Source: Bacteroidota bacterium
GTDB taxonomy: Bacteria; Bacteroidota; Bacteroidia; B-17B0; Aurantibacillaceae
Direction of reading: 5' to 3'
Assembly: GCA_016708845.1 (NCBI GenBank)
Contig: JADJFB010000001.1
Coordinates: 365,902-429,901, forward strand
Length of the DNA: 64,000 bases
Shown: one piece after another, positions 1 through 8,291 of the stretch
How positions within the stretch are numbered: the stretch's first letter is position 1
Layout of the letters: every line of letters begins with the position of its first letter
Notes under the pieces: generated by a model
What the model saw: the letters and a program-made list of their open reading frames with translations, nothing else
The model's database searches: none
What the model was told of the DNA's origin: nothing
Program-made: the position numbers and the translations under genes

Positions 1-1905
1 CAGTAACCGTATAAGTAGTTGTTACAGTTGGAGAAACCACCGTTGTTGAACCAGTTAAAGCACCTGGATTCCAAGTGTAAGTTGAAGCGCCACCTGCAGT
101 TAATGTAGCACTACTTCCTCTACAAATTAAAGTAGGAGAAGAAGAGGCAGTAACAGTAGGACTTGGATTAACTGATAATGAAATTGTATTTGTATTAGAA
201 CACGTTCCTGTTCTTCCAATCACTGTATATATAGTAGTTGCAGTTGGAGTAACTACCGCTGTTGTTCCAGTTAAAGCTCCTGGATTCCAAGTATAAGTAG
301 TTGCACCGCTTCCTGTTAAAGTTGCAGAAGAACCAGCACACACAGAAGTTGGACTTGCTGTTGCGTTGACAGTTGGATTAGGAGTTACAGTTAAATTTAA
401 AGTTCTAGTTGCTGTACAACCTAAAGTAGTTGTCCCTACAACTGTATAAACAGTTGTAGCTGTTGGTGTAACCGCAACAGTTGTTCCTGAAATAGCACCT
501 GGATTCCAAGTGTATGTACTAGCACCACTTCCTGTTAAAGTTGCTGTGTTGCCAACGCACAATGTCGTTGGACTAGCAACCGCATTAATTGTTGGATTAG
601 AAACTGTTAATGTAACGGTTCTTGTATTTGTACAACCAGCTAAAGATCTACCAGTAACCGTATAAGTAGTTGTTACAGTTGGAGAAACAACAGTTGTTGA
701 ACCCGTTAATGCACCTGGGTTCCAAGTATAAGTTGAAGCACCACCAGCAGTTAATGTAGCACTACTTCCTCTACAAATTAAAGTAGGAGAAGAAGAGGCG
801 GTAACCGTTGGACTTGGATTAACCGTTAAAGAAATAGTTCTTGTGTTAGAACAAGTTCCTGTTCGTCCGATAACAGTATAAATAGTAGTAGCAGTTGGAG
901 TAACTACCGCTGTTGTTCCAGTTAAAGCTCCTGGATTCCAAGTATAAGTAGTTGCGCCACTTCCTGTTAAGGTTGCCGAAGAACCAGCACAAACAGCTGT
1001 TGGACTTGCGGTTGCATTGACTGTAGGGTTAGGAGTTACCGTTAAATTTAAAGTTCGGGTTGCTGTACAACCTAAAGTAGTTGTCCCTACAACTGTATAA
1101 ACAGTTGTAGCTGTTGGTGTAACCGCAATAGTTGTTCCAGATAAAGCGCCAGGATTCCAAGTGTATGTTGATGCACCTGAACCTGTTAATGTTGCTGAGC
1201 TTCCAGCACATAAAGTAGTTGGATTAGCTACCGCATTAATTGTTGGATTTGAAACGGTTAATGTAACGGTTCTTGTATTTGTACAACCAGCTACAGATCT
1301 ACCAGTAACCGTATATGTAGTAGTTAATGTTGGAGAAACCACCGTTGTCGAACCAGTTAAAGCACCTGGGTTCCAAGTATAAGTGGAAGCGCCACCAGCA
1401 GTTAATGTAGCACTGCTTCCTCTACAAATTAAAGTAGGAGAAGAAGATGCTGTAACTGTTGGACTAGGATTAACCGTTAAAGAAATAGTTCTTGTGTTAG
1501 AACAAGTTCCTGTTCTTCCAATCACTGTATATATAGTAGTTGCAGTTGGAGTAACTACCGCTGTTGTTCCAGTTAAAGCACCTGGGTTCCAAGTATAAGT
1601 AGTTGCGCCGCTTCCTGTTAAAGTTGCCGAAGAACCAGCACAAACAGCTGTTGGACTTGCCGTTGCATTGACAGTAGGATTAGGAGTTACCGTTAAATTT
1701 AAAGTTCTAGTTGCTGTACAACCTAAAGTAGTTGTTCCTACTACAGTGTAAACAGTTGTAGCAGTTGGAGTAACCGCAACAGTTGTTCCAGATAAAGCGC
1801 CTGGATTCCAAGTATATGTACTAGCGCCACTTCCTGTTAAGGTTGCAGAACTTCCCGCACAAACAGCTGTAGGATTAGCAACTGCATTTATTGTAGGATT
1901 AGAAA
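1..1905. repeat. Higher-order tandem repeat, 651 bp period (three Ig-like domains per unit)
   Basis: The string cagtaaccgtat recurs at 1, 652 and 1303, so the spacing is exactly 651 bases (217 codons) twice. Each unit holds three ~72-residue domains and the units are nearly identical at DNA level, while single domains within a unit differ. The third unit diverges after about 1905. The repeat lies wholly inside the adhesin coding frame. Confidence 0.85.
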
Positions 1906-3937
1906 CTGCGACAGATACAGTTTGTGAATCTGTACAACCCGAAGCGTTTGCCGATGTAACAGTATAAACAGTTGTTACAGTAGGAGATACACTAATACTA
2001 GTTCCAGTTATTGCTCCAGGAGTCCAGCTATAAGTAATTCCACCACCCGCAGTTAACGTTGAAGAATTTCCTCTACAAATTAAAGATGGACTGGCAGTAG
2101 CTGTAACTGTGGGATTGTTTTTTGCATTTAATGAGATTGTTGTTGTTGAACTACATCCAGCGGCGTTTGTTCCTATTACTGTGTATGTAGTATTTGCTGT
2201 TGCCGTAATCACAACGTTAGCCCCAGTTAAAGCTCCTGGATTCCAAGTATAAGTTAGTGCTCCAACGGCAGATAATGTTGCGGTTGTACCGATACAAATA
2301 TTAGTTGGACTACTAGTAGCAGAAATAGTTGGAGTCACTCCAACATTAATAGTTAATGTTCTTGTTGTTGTACATGCACCTGTTCGGCCAGTTACAGTAT
2401 AAACAGTTGTGGTTGTTGGAGTTACGGCCACAGTTGCCCCTGTTGTTCCGCCTGGATTCCATGTATAAGTTGTTGCGCCACTGGCTGTTAAAGTAGATGT
2501 GCCTCCATTACAAATAACAGTAGGACTTGCAGATGCAGTTAAACTTAGGTTTGTAACCGTTAGAGTAACGGTTCTTGTATTCGTACATCCTACTAAATTT
2601 GTTCCTGTAACTGTATAAGTTGTTGTTACTGTTGGAGAAACTACTGTTGTTGAACCTGTTGCCGCACCTGGACTCCACGTATAAGTTGATGCCCCGCCAG
2701 CTGTTAATGTAGCCGAATTACCAGAACAAATAGACGTTGGATTAGAAACTGCAGTAACGGTTGGCGTTGGTCGAACTACCAAGTTAATAGTTCTTGTTGC
2801 AGTACATGAACCAGTAGTACCAGTTACTGTGTAAATAGTTGTTACGGTTGGTGATACAGAAATAGAAGCACCTGTTAAGTTTCCAGGATTCCAGGTATAT
2901 GTAGTTGCTCCAACAGCTGTTAATGTTGATGATGAACCGCGACAAATACTTGTTGGTGATGCTGTTGCTGTAATAGTTGGAGTGGGAGTTACCGATACTT
3001 GAACAGCACTGGTGTATGTTGAGATACCTGCACCACAATTAGCTTCTCTTAAAGTTGCAGTATAAGTACTTGTAACAGTAGGACAAGGAGCAGCGGTTAA
3101 CCCAGTTGCTGTAAAGCCACTTGGTCCTGTCCAGTTCACAGTAAAGGTTGGTGCGCCAGTTGGTGTAAATCTCCAAGATTCATTTGTTGCTGTCCAAGGA
3201 GTTAAAACGTTTCTTCCTGGAGGAGCAACAGCTATTGTTCCAAATGCATTTTGAATACCAACTAAACCTCTACCATTATTCCAAGCAGGACAAGTTGCAC
3301 TACTTTGTATGTTAATATCAATGATGTTAGATTTTTCATATAATACGATTTGAAAAGTTGTTGTGATAGTATTACAACCAGCACCATATAAAGGTACGGT
3401 TGTCCAGTTTGCAATAAATCTTCTACATGGCGCTACACCACCCGTTGTGTATGTAACGGTAGAGCCAATACCTACAGAAGGATCAATGTCTCTATATGCA
3501 CCACAAATAGTATTTGGTTGGTGTTCTGTTAAATTTGGTAAAACATTATTTACAGTGTAATTTTCTCCACCACTTGCAACAGCTGTATTGAAGGTAATTT
3601 CTCCATTACTTCCAATTAATAATTGGGTAAATGTATTCCCAAAATAACAAAAGTTAAATCCAATTGGTATAGCAGCACTCCATACATCATCTACGTTTGG
3701 AATGGCAGTTGTACCAACTCCATATGGAAATGGCGTGTATGGAATTGAAGCTACACTATAGTTAGAAGTTGTATTTAATGTAGCGATAGTTGCTGCTAAA
3801 CTTGCACAATTCCCTCTGCATATAGTTGTATTTGAGCCCGCGCTAATGCTTGATGTAGGACAGGTTTGTGCAACAGCAACTTGTTGTATCATAACAACTA
3901 GAAGAAGTACCTGAAGAGATTTCGTAAAAAAATTCAT
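1..3937 (-). CDS. Giant secreted repeat adhesin, 5' part (runs off window start)
   Basis: The reading frame is open from the ATG at 3937 to base 1, giving at least 1312 codons, so the C-terminus lies outside the window. Residues 1-24 form a signal peptide (MNFFTKSLQVLLLVVMIQQV, then AVAQ). The next ~290 residues look like the nidogen-like N-terminal domain common in Bacteroidota surface proteins. After that come about fourteen Ig-like/PKD-like domains of ~72 residues, each with TYTWNPG and a pair of Cys. Such proteins are normally exported by T9SS and anchored on the cell surface through a C-terminal sorting domain; that domain would be upstream of base 1 and is inferred. The role is probably adhesion or gliding; no catalytic motif is visible. 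The last nine domains form a near-exact higher-order repeat (separate entry). Confidence 0.85.
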   Translation of the reverse strand, partial: MNFFTKSLQVLLLVVMIQQVAVAQTCPTSSISAGSNTTICRGNCASLAATIATLNTTSNYSVASIPYTPFPYGVGTTAIPNVDDVWSAAIPIGFNFCYFGNTFTQLLIGSNGEITFNTAVASGGENYTVNNVLPNLTEHQPNTICGAYRDIDPSVGIGSTVTYTTGGVAPCRRFIANWTTVPLYGAGCNTITTTFQIVLYEKSNIIDINIQSSATCPAWNNGRGLVGIQNAFGTIAVAPPGRNVLTPWTATNESWRFTPTGAPTFTVNWTGPSGFTATGLTAAPCPTVTSTYTATLREANCGAGISTYTSAVQVSVTPTPTITATASPTSICRGSSSTLTAVGATTYTWNPGNLTGASISVSPTVTTIYTVTGTTGSCTATRTINLVVRPTPTVTAVSNPTSICSGNSATLTAGGASTYTWSPGAATGSTTVVSPTVTTTYTVTGTNLVGCTNTRTVTLTVTNLSLTASASPTVICNGGTSTLTASGATTYTWNPGGTTGATVAVTPTTTTVYTVTGRTGACTTTRTLTINVGVTPTISATSSPTNICIGTTATLSAVGALTYTWNPGALTGANVVITATANTTYTVIGTNAAGCSSTTTISLNAKNNPTVTATASPSLICRGNSSTLTAGGGITYSWTPGAITGTSISVSPTVTTVYTVTSANASGCTDSQTVSVAVSNPTINAVANPTAVCAGSSATLTGSGASTYTWNPGALSGTTVAVTPTATTVYTVVGTTTLGCTATRTLNLTVTPNPTVNATASPTAVCAGSSATLTGSGATTYTWNPGALTGTTAVVTPTATTIYTVIGRTGTCSNTRTISLTVNPSPTVTASSSPTLICRGSSATLTAGGASTYTWNPGALTGSTTVVSPTLTTTYTVTGRSVAGCTNTRTVTLTVSNPTINAVANPTTLCAGSSATLTGSGASTYTWNPGALSGTTIAVTPTATTVYTVVGTTTLGCTATRTLNLTVTPNPTVNATASPTAVCAGSSATLTGSGATTYTWNPGALTGTTAVVTPTATTIYTVIGRTGTCSNTRTISLTVNPSPTVTASSSPTLICRGSSATLTAGGASTYTWNPGALTGSTTVVSPTVTTTYTVTGRSLAGCTNTRTVTLTVSNPTINAVASPTTLCVGNTATLTGSGASTYTWNPGAISGTTVAVTPTATTVYTVVGTTTLGCTATRTLNLTVTPNPTVNATASPTSVCAGSSATLTGSGATTYTWNPGALTGTTAVVTPTATTIYTVIGRTGTCSNTNTISLSVNPSPTVTASSSPTLICRGSSATLTAGGASTYTWNPGALTGSTTVVSPTVTTTYTVT

Positions 3938-4025
3938 ATCTAGATATTTATTGTTTTTAATGGTGATATGCTATAGTCGATTATTTTTCTTTGTAGTTTA
4001 ATACACGACTATTTCATATAAGTAA

Positions 4026-4475
4026 TTATTGAATGGTTAAAGTGAGATTGTTAATGCTTTGAGGATTCATGGCATCTAAGTCGTCTATTGTTTTAATATC
4101 AGAAGTCGAAAGCACTTTTGTCTGATCTTCAGATGATGACTTATTGTAGTTTTTTTCTGATGAAGTTATTTCAAAATATTCAGTAGACCCTTGAGTATGT
4201 TTTTTTAAAAAGTCTAGCGACTCAGTTCTTGCCAAAAATGCAAAGTGACAACTTGCTTTTTTATCAGTACTGTAAAGCTTTACAGCAGCTTCTTGATTTT
4301 TTAGAATATTCTTAAATGAAGAAACGTAGGAGTTATTTGCTTCGCGTATCATGTTTTTTTGAACGCTTTTAATAGCAACACTATTTTTAGTAATAAAATC
4401 TTTTAACTCTATGTCTGTTTGGGATTTGGCAATGCCACAAAACAATAAAAAGGATAAAAACAGTTTCATTCTCAT
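4026..4475 (-). CDS. Small secreted protein of unknown function
   Basis: This 149-residue protein has a signal peptide (MRMKLFLSFLLFCGIAKSQ) followed by a polar, Lys/Ser-rich chain with no domain I recognise. There is a single Cys after the signal and no lipobox. The start could equally be the second Met two codons in. It lies between the giant adhesin and secA, all on the minus strand, but the spacing (about 90 bases to the adhesin start, 216 to secA) and the terminator after secA suggest it is not transcribed with secA. I cannot assign a function. Confidence 0.65.
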   Translation of the reverse strand: MRMKLFLSFLLFCGIAKSQTDIELKDFITKNSVAIKSVQKNMIREANNSYVSSFKNILKNQEAAVKLYSTDKKASCHFAFLARTESLDFLKKHTQGSTEYFEITSSEKNYNKSSSEDQTKVLSTSDIKTIDDLDAMNPQSINNLTLTIQ

Positions 4476-4649
4476 AATTTCAATTATTAAAAAATGTTAT
4501 AAAAACATAAAAATACAACAATTATCAACACGTTTTGAACATATCGCGTGAGCATAGCTTTATTTTTCATTAAATCATTGAAATACAGTGTTTTAAGTTG
4601 AATCCCTTTCGAATTTTTGTCTATAAAATGCATAAAAAAGGGCACAAAA

Positions 4650-4677
4650 AAACCGCTTACAATAACGTAAGCGGTTT
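4650..4677 (-). terminator. Intrinsic terminator after secA
   Basis: An 11-bp perfect stem (AAACCGCTTAC / GTAAGCGGTTT) with a 6-base loop lies 15 bases past the secA stop. On the minus strand it is followed by a T-rich tract. Confidence 0.85.
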
Positions 4678-4691
4678 CTTATTTTTTTAGT

Positions 4692-7600
4692 TTAAGCCAC
4701 ACCAATTCCGTGACAGTTTTTGTATTTCTTACCACTTCCACAAAAACATGGAGCATTTCGTTCATATTTTGGTTCTGCTTTAAACGGTTGTTGCTTTGGC
4801 TTTTGAATCTCTTGTTGTTCCTGAGCTTCTTCTTCGCTTCTGCTTTCAACTAATTTTTCTTTTGGTTTTTGTTGAATGGGTTCTTGTGTAAAACGAGCTT
4901 GCTGTAACTGAGGTTTATGATTATTGTTTTCTTCAATTGGCAAACCGCCTTTCATTAAGAAGGAAATAATATCTTTACTTGTTTTAGCAATCATTGATCT
5001 AAACAAATTAAACGACTCTAGTTTATAAATCACTAAAGGATCCTTTTGTTCTAAAGAGGCATTTTGAACCGATTGCTTTAAATCATCCATTTCACGTAAA
5101 TGCTCTTTCCAACTATCGTCAATCATTGCTAAAATCACTGTTTTTTCAAACACGGAAACCATTTCGCGACCGTTAGTTTCAAATGATTTCTTTAAATTAG
5201 CCATTACTTGGATAGAACGAATTCCATCTGTGAAAGGTGTTACAATGTTTTCGAAATTGTTATTTGGATTTGTATATACATCTTTTATAACAGGGAAAAC
5301 CATTTCTGCAATTTGACCTGATTTAACTCTGTAATGTTGCTCTGCAGATTCAAATAAACGTTGCGCTAAATCTTCTTCTCTTCCTGATTTGAATTCTTGC
5401 TCAGTAAATGGAGATTCAATTCCGAAATATTTAATACACTCAACATTAAAGCTTTCAAAATCTTTTAAAACATGATATTCAGAAACTAGACTTTCTGCTA
5501 CTTCAAAAATCATGTTGGCAATATCAATACTAATTCTATCACCATTTAATGCGTTACGACGACGTTTGTAAACAACATCACGTTGTGCATTCATGACATC
5601 ATCATATTCTATTAAACGCTTACGAGTACCAAAATGATTTTCTTCTACTTTTTTCTGAGCACGTTCAATAGATTTAGAAATCATAGAATGTTGAATCACT
5701 TCACCTTCTTGTAATCCCATTCTGTCCATTAAACTAGCAATACGCTCGCTACCAAATAAACGCATTAAGTTATCTTCAAGAGATACGAAGAACTGAGAAC
5801 TACCTGGATCTCCTTGACGACCAGCACGACCGCGTAATTGTCTGTCAACACGACGAGACTCATGACGCTCTGTACCAATAATTGCTAAACCGCCTGCATC
5901 TTTTACACCTGCACCTAATTTAATATCGGTACCACGACCAGCCATGTTAGTAGCAATGGTTACGGTTCCTGCTTGACCAGCTTCTGCAACAATGTCGGCT
6001 TCTTTTTGATGTAACTTAGCATTTAAAACGTTATGCTTAATGTTTCTTAGTTTAAGCATACGACTTAATAATTCTGAAATATCAACCGTAGTTGTACCAA
6101 TTAAAACAGGACGGCCTTCTGCCACTAATTTTGCGGTAGCTTCAATTACGGCATTATATTTTTCGCGTTTTGTTTTGTAAACTAAATCTTGTTCATCTTT
6201 ACGAGAAATAGCACGGTTAGTTGGAATAACAACCACGTCTAATTTGTAAATATCCCAAAACTCATTTGCTTCCGTTTCAGCAGTACCAGTCATACCAGCT
6301 AACTTATTATACATACGGAAATAATTCTGTAATGTAATGGTAGCGTAAGTTTGAGTAGCTGCTTCAATCTTCACATTTTCTTTTGCTTCTAACGCCTGGT
6401 GTAATCCATCGCTATAACGACGGCCTTCCATGATACGACCAGTTTGCTCATCAACAATTTTAATTTGACCTTCTTGTATAACATACTCTTGATCAATTTC
6501 AAATAAAGAGTAAGCTTTTAATAATTGATTTACAGTATGAATACGTTCGCTTTTCACACTAAAATCACGCATTAACGATTCTTTAAGTAATATTTTTTCT
6601 TTTGGATCTGTAAATACTCTTTTTTCTAAATCAGCAATTTCTCCACCAACATTTGGAATCACAAAGAAATGTGGATCATCGGTTGTTCCAGTAATTAAGT
6701 CAATTCCCTTTTCAGTCATATCAACTGAATTATGTTTTTCGTCAATTACAAAAAACAAATCCACATCAATTTTATGCATTTCCTTTTGTTGGTCTTGCAT
6801 GTAATGATTTTCAGTTTTTTGTAATAGAGCTTTAACGCCTGGCTCGCTTAAGAATTTAATTAAAGCACCATTTTTTGGTAAGCCTCTGTATGCGCGTAAT
6901 AAAGGAATTCCAGCTTCTTTTTCATTTCCTTCTGCAAACAAACGTTTAGCATCCGTTAAAAAAACTTGTACAGCTGCTTTTTGTGCTGCTAATAATTTTT
7001 CTACACGAGGTTTAAATTCCATAAACTCATGCTTATCGCCAGTTGGTGTTGGACCAGAAATAATTAATGGTGTACGAGCATCATCAATTAATACTGAATC
7101 GACCTCATCCACAATGGCAAAATTATGTTTACGTTGCACTAAGTCAGATACTTCGCGCGCCATATTATCACGTAAATAATCGAAACCAAATTCGTTATTT
7201 GTTCCGTAAGTAATATCTGCTAAATAAGCCTGACGACGATTTTCTGTATTTGGTTCGTGTTTATCAATACAATCTACTGATAATCCATGAAATTGAAATA
7301 ATGGGGCATTCCACTCACTATCACGTTTTGCTAAGTAATTATTTACAGTTACAACGTGCACACCACGACCTGATAGTGCGTTTAAGAAAACCGGTAAGGT
7401 TGAAACTAAGGTTTTACCTTCACCGGTTGCCATTTCAGAAATTTTACCAGAGTGAAGCACAGCACCACCAATTAATTGCACATCGTAGTGTACCATGTTC
7501 CATAACACTTCGGTGCCAGCTGCCATCCACTTGTTTTTCCAAGCAGCTTGGTTGCCACGAATTTCAATATTTTTTTGAGTTTTTGATAATTTCGTATCAA

Positions 7601-8003
7601 AGTCATTTGCAGTAACTACTAACTCTTCATTTTCAGAAAAACGGCGAGAAGTATCTTTTAAAATAGCATATGCTTCAGGTAAAATTTCGTTTAAAACTTC
7701 CTCAATTTTTTTAGTGATTTCTTTTTCAAGTTCGTCAACCTCTTTATACAACTCTTCTTTTGAATCAACATCCATACTGAAGTCGCTTTCAACACGAGCT
7801 TTAATCTCATTAATTTGAGTTTGTTCAGTTTTTATAGCGTCTTGTATTTTTTGTTTTAAAGCATCAACTTTAGCACGTAATTGGTCGTTTGATAAATTAG
7901 CAAGTGTTGGATAAATCTCTAATATTTGATCAACTTGAGGTTGAATGGATTTAATATCTTTTTCTGATTTAGTACCAAAAAATTTCTTTAGGAACGTTAA
8001 CAT
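4692..8003 (-). CDS. secA: Protein translocase ATPase SecA
   Basis: SecA is the ATP-driven motor that pushes unfolded preproteins through SecYEG at the inner membrane; every signal-peptide protein in this window would depend on it. At 1103 residues it has the long form usual in Bacteroidota (E. coli SecA is about 900). Walker A GEGKT lies near residues 194-198 and the DEVD box at 299-302, followed by LIDDARTPLIISG. MAGRGTDIKLG and RGRAGRQGDPG mark the second nucleotide-binding fold. The C-terminus is a complete zinc-binding tail with C1086, C1088, C1097 and H1098. The gene stands alone, divergent from the sensor kinase at 8292, and ends in a strong terminator. The frame is intact. Confidence 0.98.
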   Translation of the reverse strand: MLTFLKKFFGTKSEKDIKSIQPQVDQILEIYPTLANLSNDQLRAKVDALKQKIQDAIKTEQTQINEIKARVESDFSMDVDSKEELYKEVDELEKEITKKIEEVLNEILPEAYAILKDTSRRFSENEELVVTANDFDTKLSKTQKNIEIRGNQAAWKNKWMAAGTEVLWNMVHYDVQLIGGAVLHSGKISEMATGEGKTLVSTLPVFLNALSGRGVHVVTVNNYLAKRDSEWNAPLFQFHGLSVDCIDKHEPNTENRRQAYLADITYGTNNEFGFDYLRDNMAREVSDLVQRKHNFAIVDEVDSVLIDDARTPLIISGPTPTGDKHEFMEFKPRVEKLLAAQKAAVQVFLTDAKRLFAEGNEKEAGIPLLRAYRGLPKNGALIKFLSEPGVKALLQKTENHYMQDQQKEMHKIDVDLFFVIDEKHNSVDMTEKGIDLITGTTDDPHFFVIPNVGGEIADLEKRVFTDPKEKILLKESLMRDFSVKSERIHTVNQLLKAYSLFEIDQEYVIQEGQIKIVDEQTGRIMEGRRYSDGLHQALEAKENVKIEAATQTYATITLQNYFRMYNKLAGMTGTAETEANEFWDIYKLDVVVIPTNRAISRKDEQDLVYKTKREKYNAVIEATAKLVAEGRPVLIGTTTVDISELLSRMLKLRNIKHNVLNAKLHQKEADIVAEAGQAGTVTIATNMAGRGTDIKLGAGVKDAGGLAIIGTERHESRRVDRQLRGRAGRQGDPGSSQFFVSLEDNLMRLFGSERIASLMDRMGLQEGEVIQHSMISKSIERAQKKVEENHFGTRKRLIEYDDVMNAQRDVVYKRRRNALNGDRISIDIANMIFEVAESLVSEYHVLKDFESFNVECIKYFGIESPFTEQEFKSGREEDLAQRLFESAEQHYRVKSGQIAEMVFPVIKDVYTNPNNNFENIVTPFTDGIRSIQVMANLKKSFETNGREMVSVFEKTVILAMIDDSWKEHLREMDDLKQSVQNASLEQKDPLVIYKLESFNLFRSMIAKTSKDIISFLMKGGLPIEENNNHKPQLQQARFTQEPIQQKPKEKLVESRSEEEAQEQQEIQKPKQQPFKAEPKYERNAPCFCGSGKKYKNCHGIGVA

Positions 8004-8129
8004 AATGTGTTTTTAATTTAAGCTAACGAAAGTACAAAAAATACACGTTCCTAAATGATAAATTTTACTAAATAATGACTTGATTTTCAGTGTGTTTAAC
8101 TCTTATCATTTCGGTTTTAGTGTTTTTAA

Positions 8130-8182
8130 CCTTATAACTCATAAGGAATAATGTTCTAGTCATGACGTCATAGTCTTATAAG
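8130..8182. promoter_or_regulatory. Cluster of CTTATAAG-like inverted repeats in the secA/sensor kinase divergent region
   Basis: CCTTAT-aactc-ATAAGG at 8130-8146 is an inverted repeat. A palindrome ATGACGTCAT follows at 8162-8171 and a second CTTATAAG palindrome at 8175-8182. Three related half-site sets in about 50 bases between divergent genes look like an operator region. The regulator is unknown. Confidence 0.35.
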
Positions 8183-8248
8183 GCTCACTATATTGTAAAG
8201 TAATTTTCTCCAGTTATTGATAAAAACCCACCACTTACAAAAAGATGA

Positions 8249-8278
8249 TTGTAAACTAATGATTAATCTGTACTTTAG
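8249..8278 (+). promoter_or_regulatory. Probable Bacteroidota-type promoter of the sensor kinase
   Basis: TTG at 8249-8251 is followed after 19 bases by TACTTTAG (8271-8278), which matches the TAnnTTTG -7 box at all but one defined position. It lies 13 bases before the ATG at 8292 and supports that start over the upstream TTG at 8217. Confidence 0.4.
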
Positions 8279-8291
8279 TAATGCCACTTAT

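Noticed and set aside
1161..1598. Antisense open frames in the adhesin (VTVLVFVQPATDLPV-type proteins)
   Set aside because: They are mirror frames of the repetitive Thr/Val-rich coding strand, repeat with it, and lack any start context.
1..1953. Regularly spaced repeats that could suggest a CRISPR array
   Set aside because: The period is about 217 bases and all repeats are in one open coding frame with Ig-like protein motifs, so this is a repeat protein gene.
7250..7615. A 121-codon antisense frame within secA
   Set aside because: It lies over the conserved ATPase core of secA; no recognisable protein features.
8217..8291. TTG at 8217 as start of the first sensor kinase
   Set aside because: The ATG at 8292 gives a clean signal peptide and lies just after a promoter-like box.
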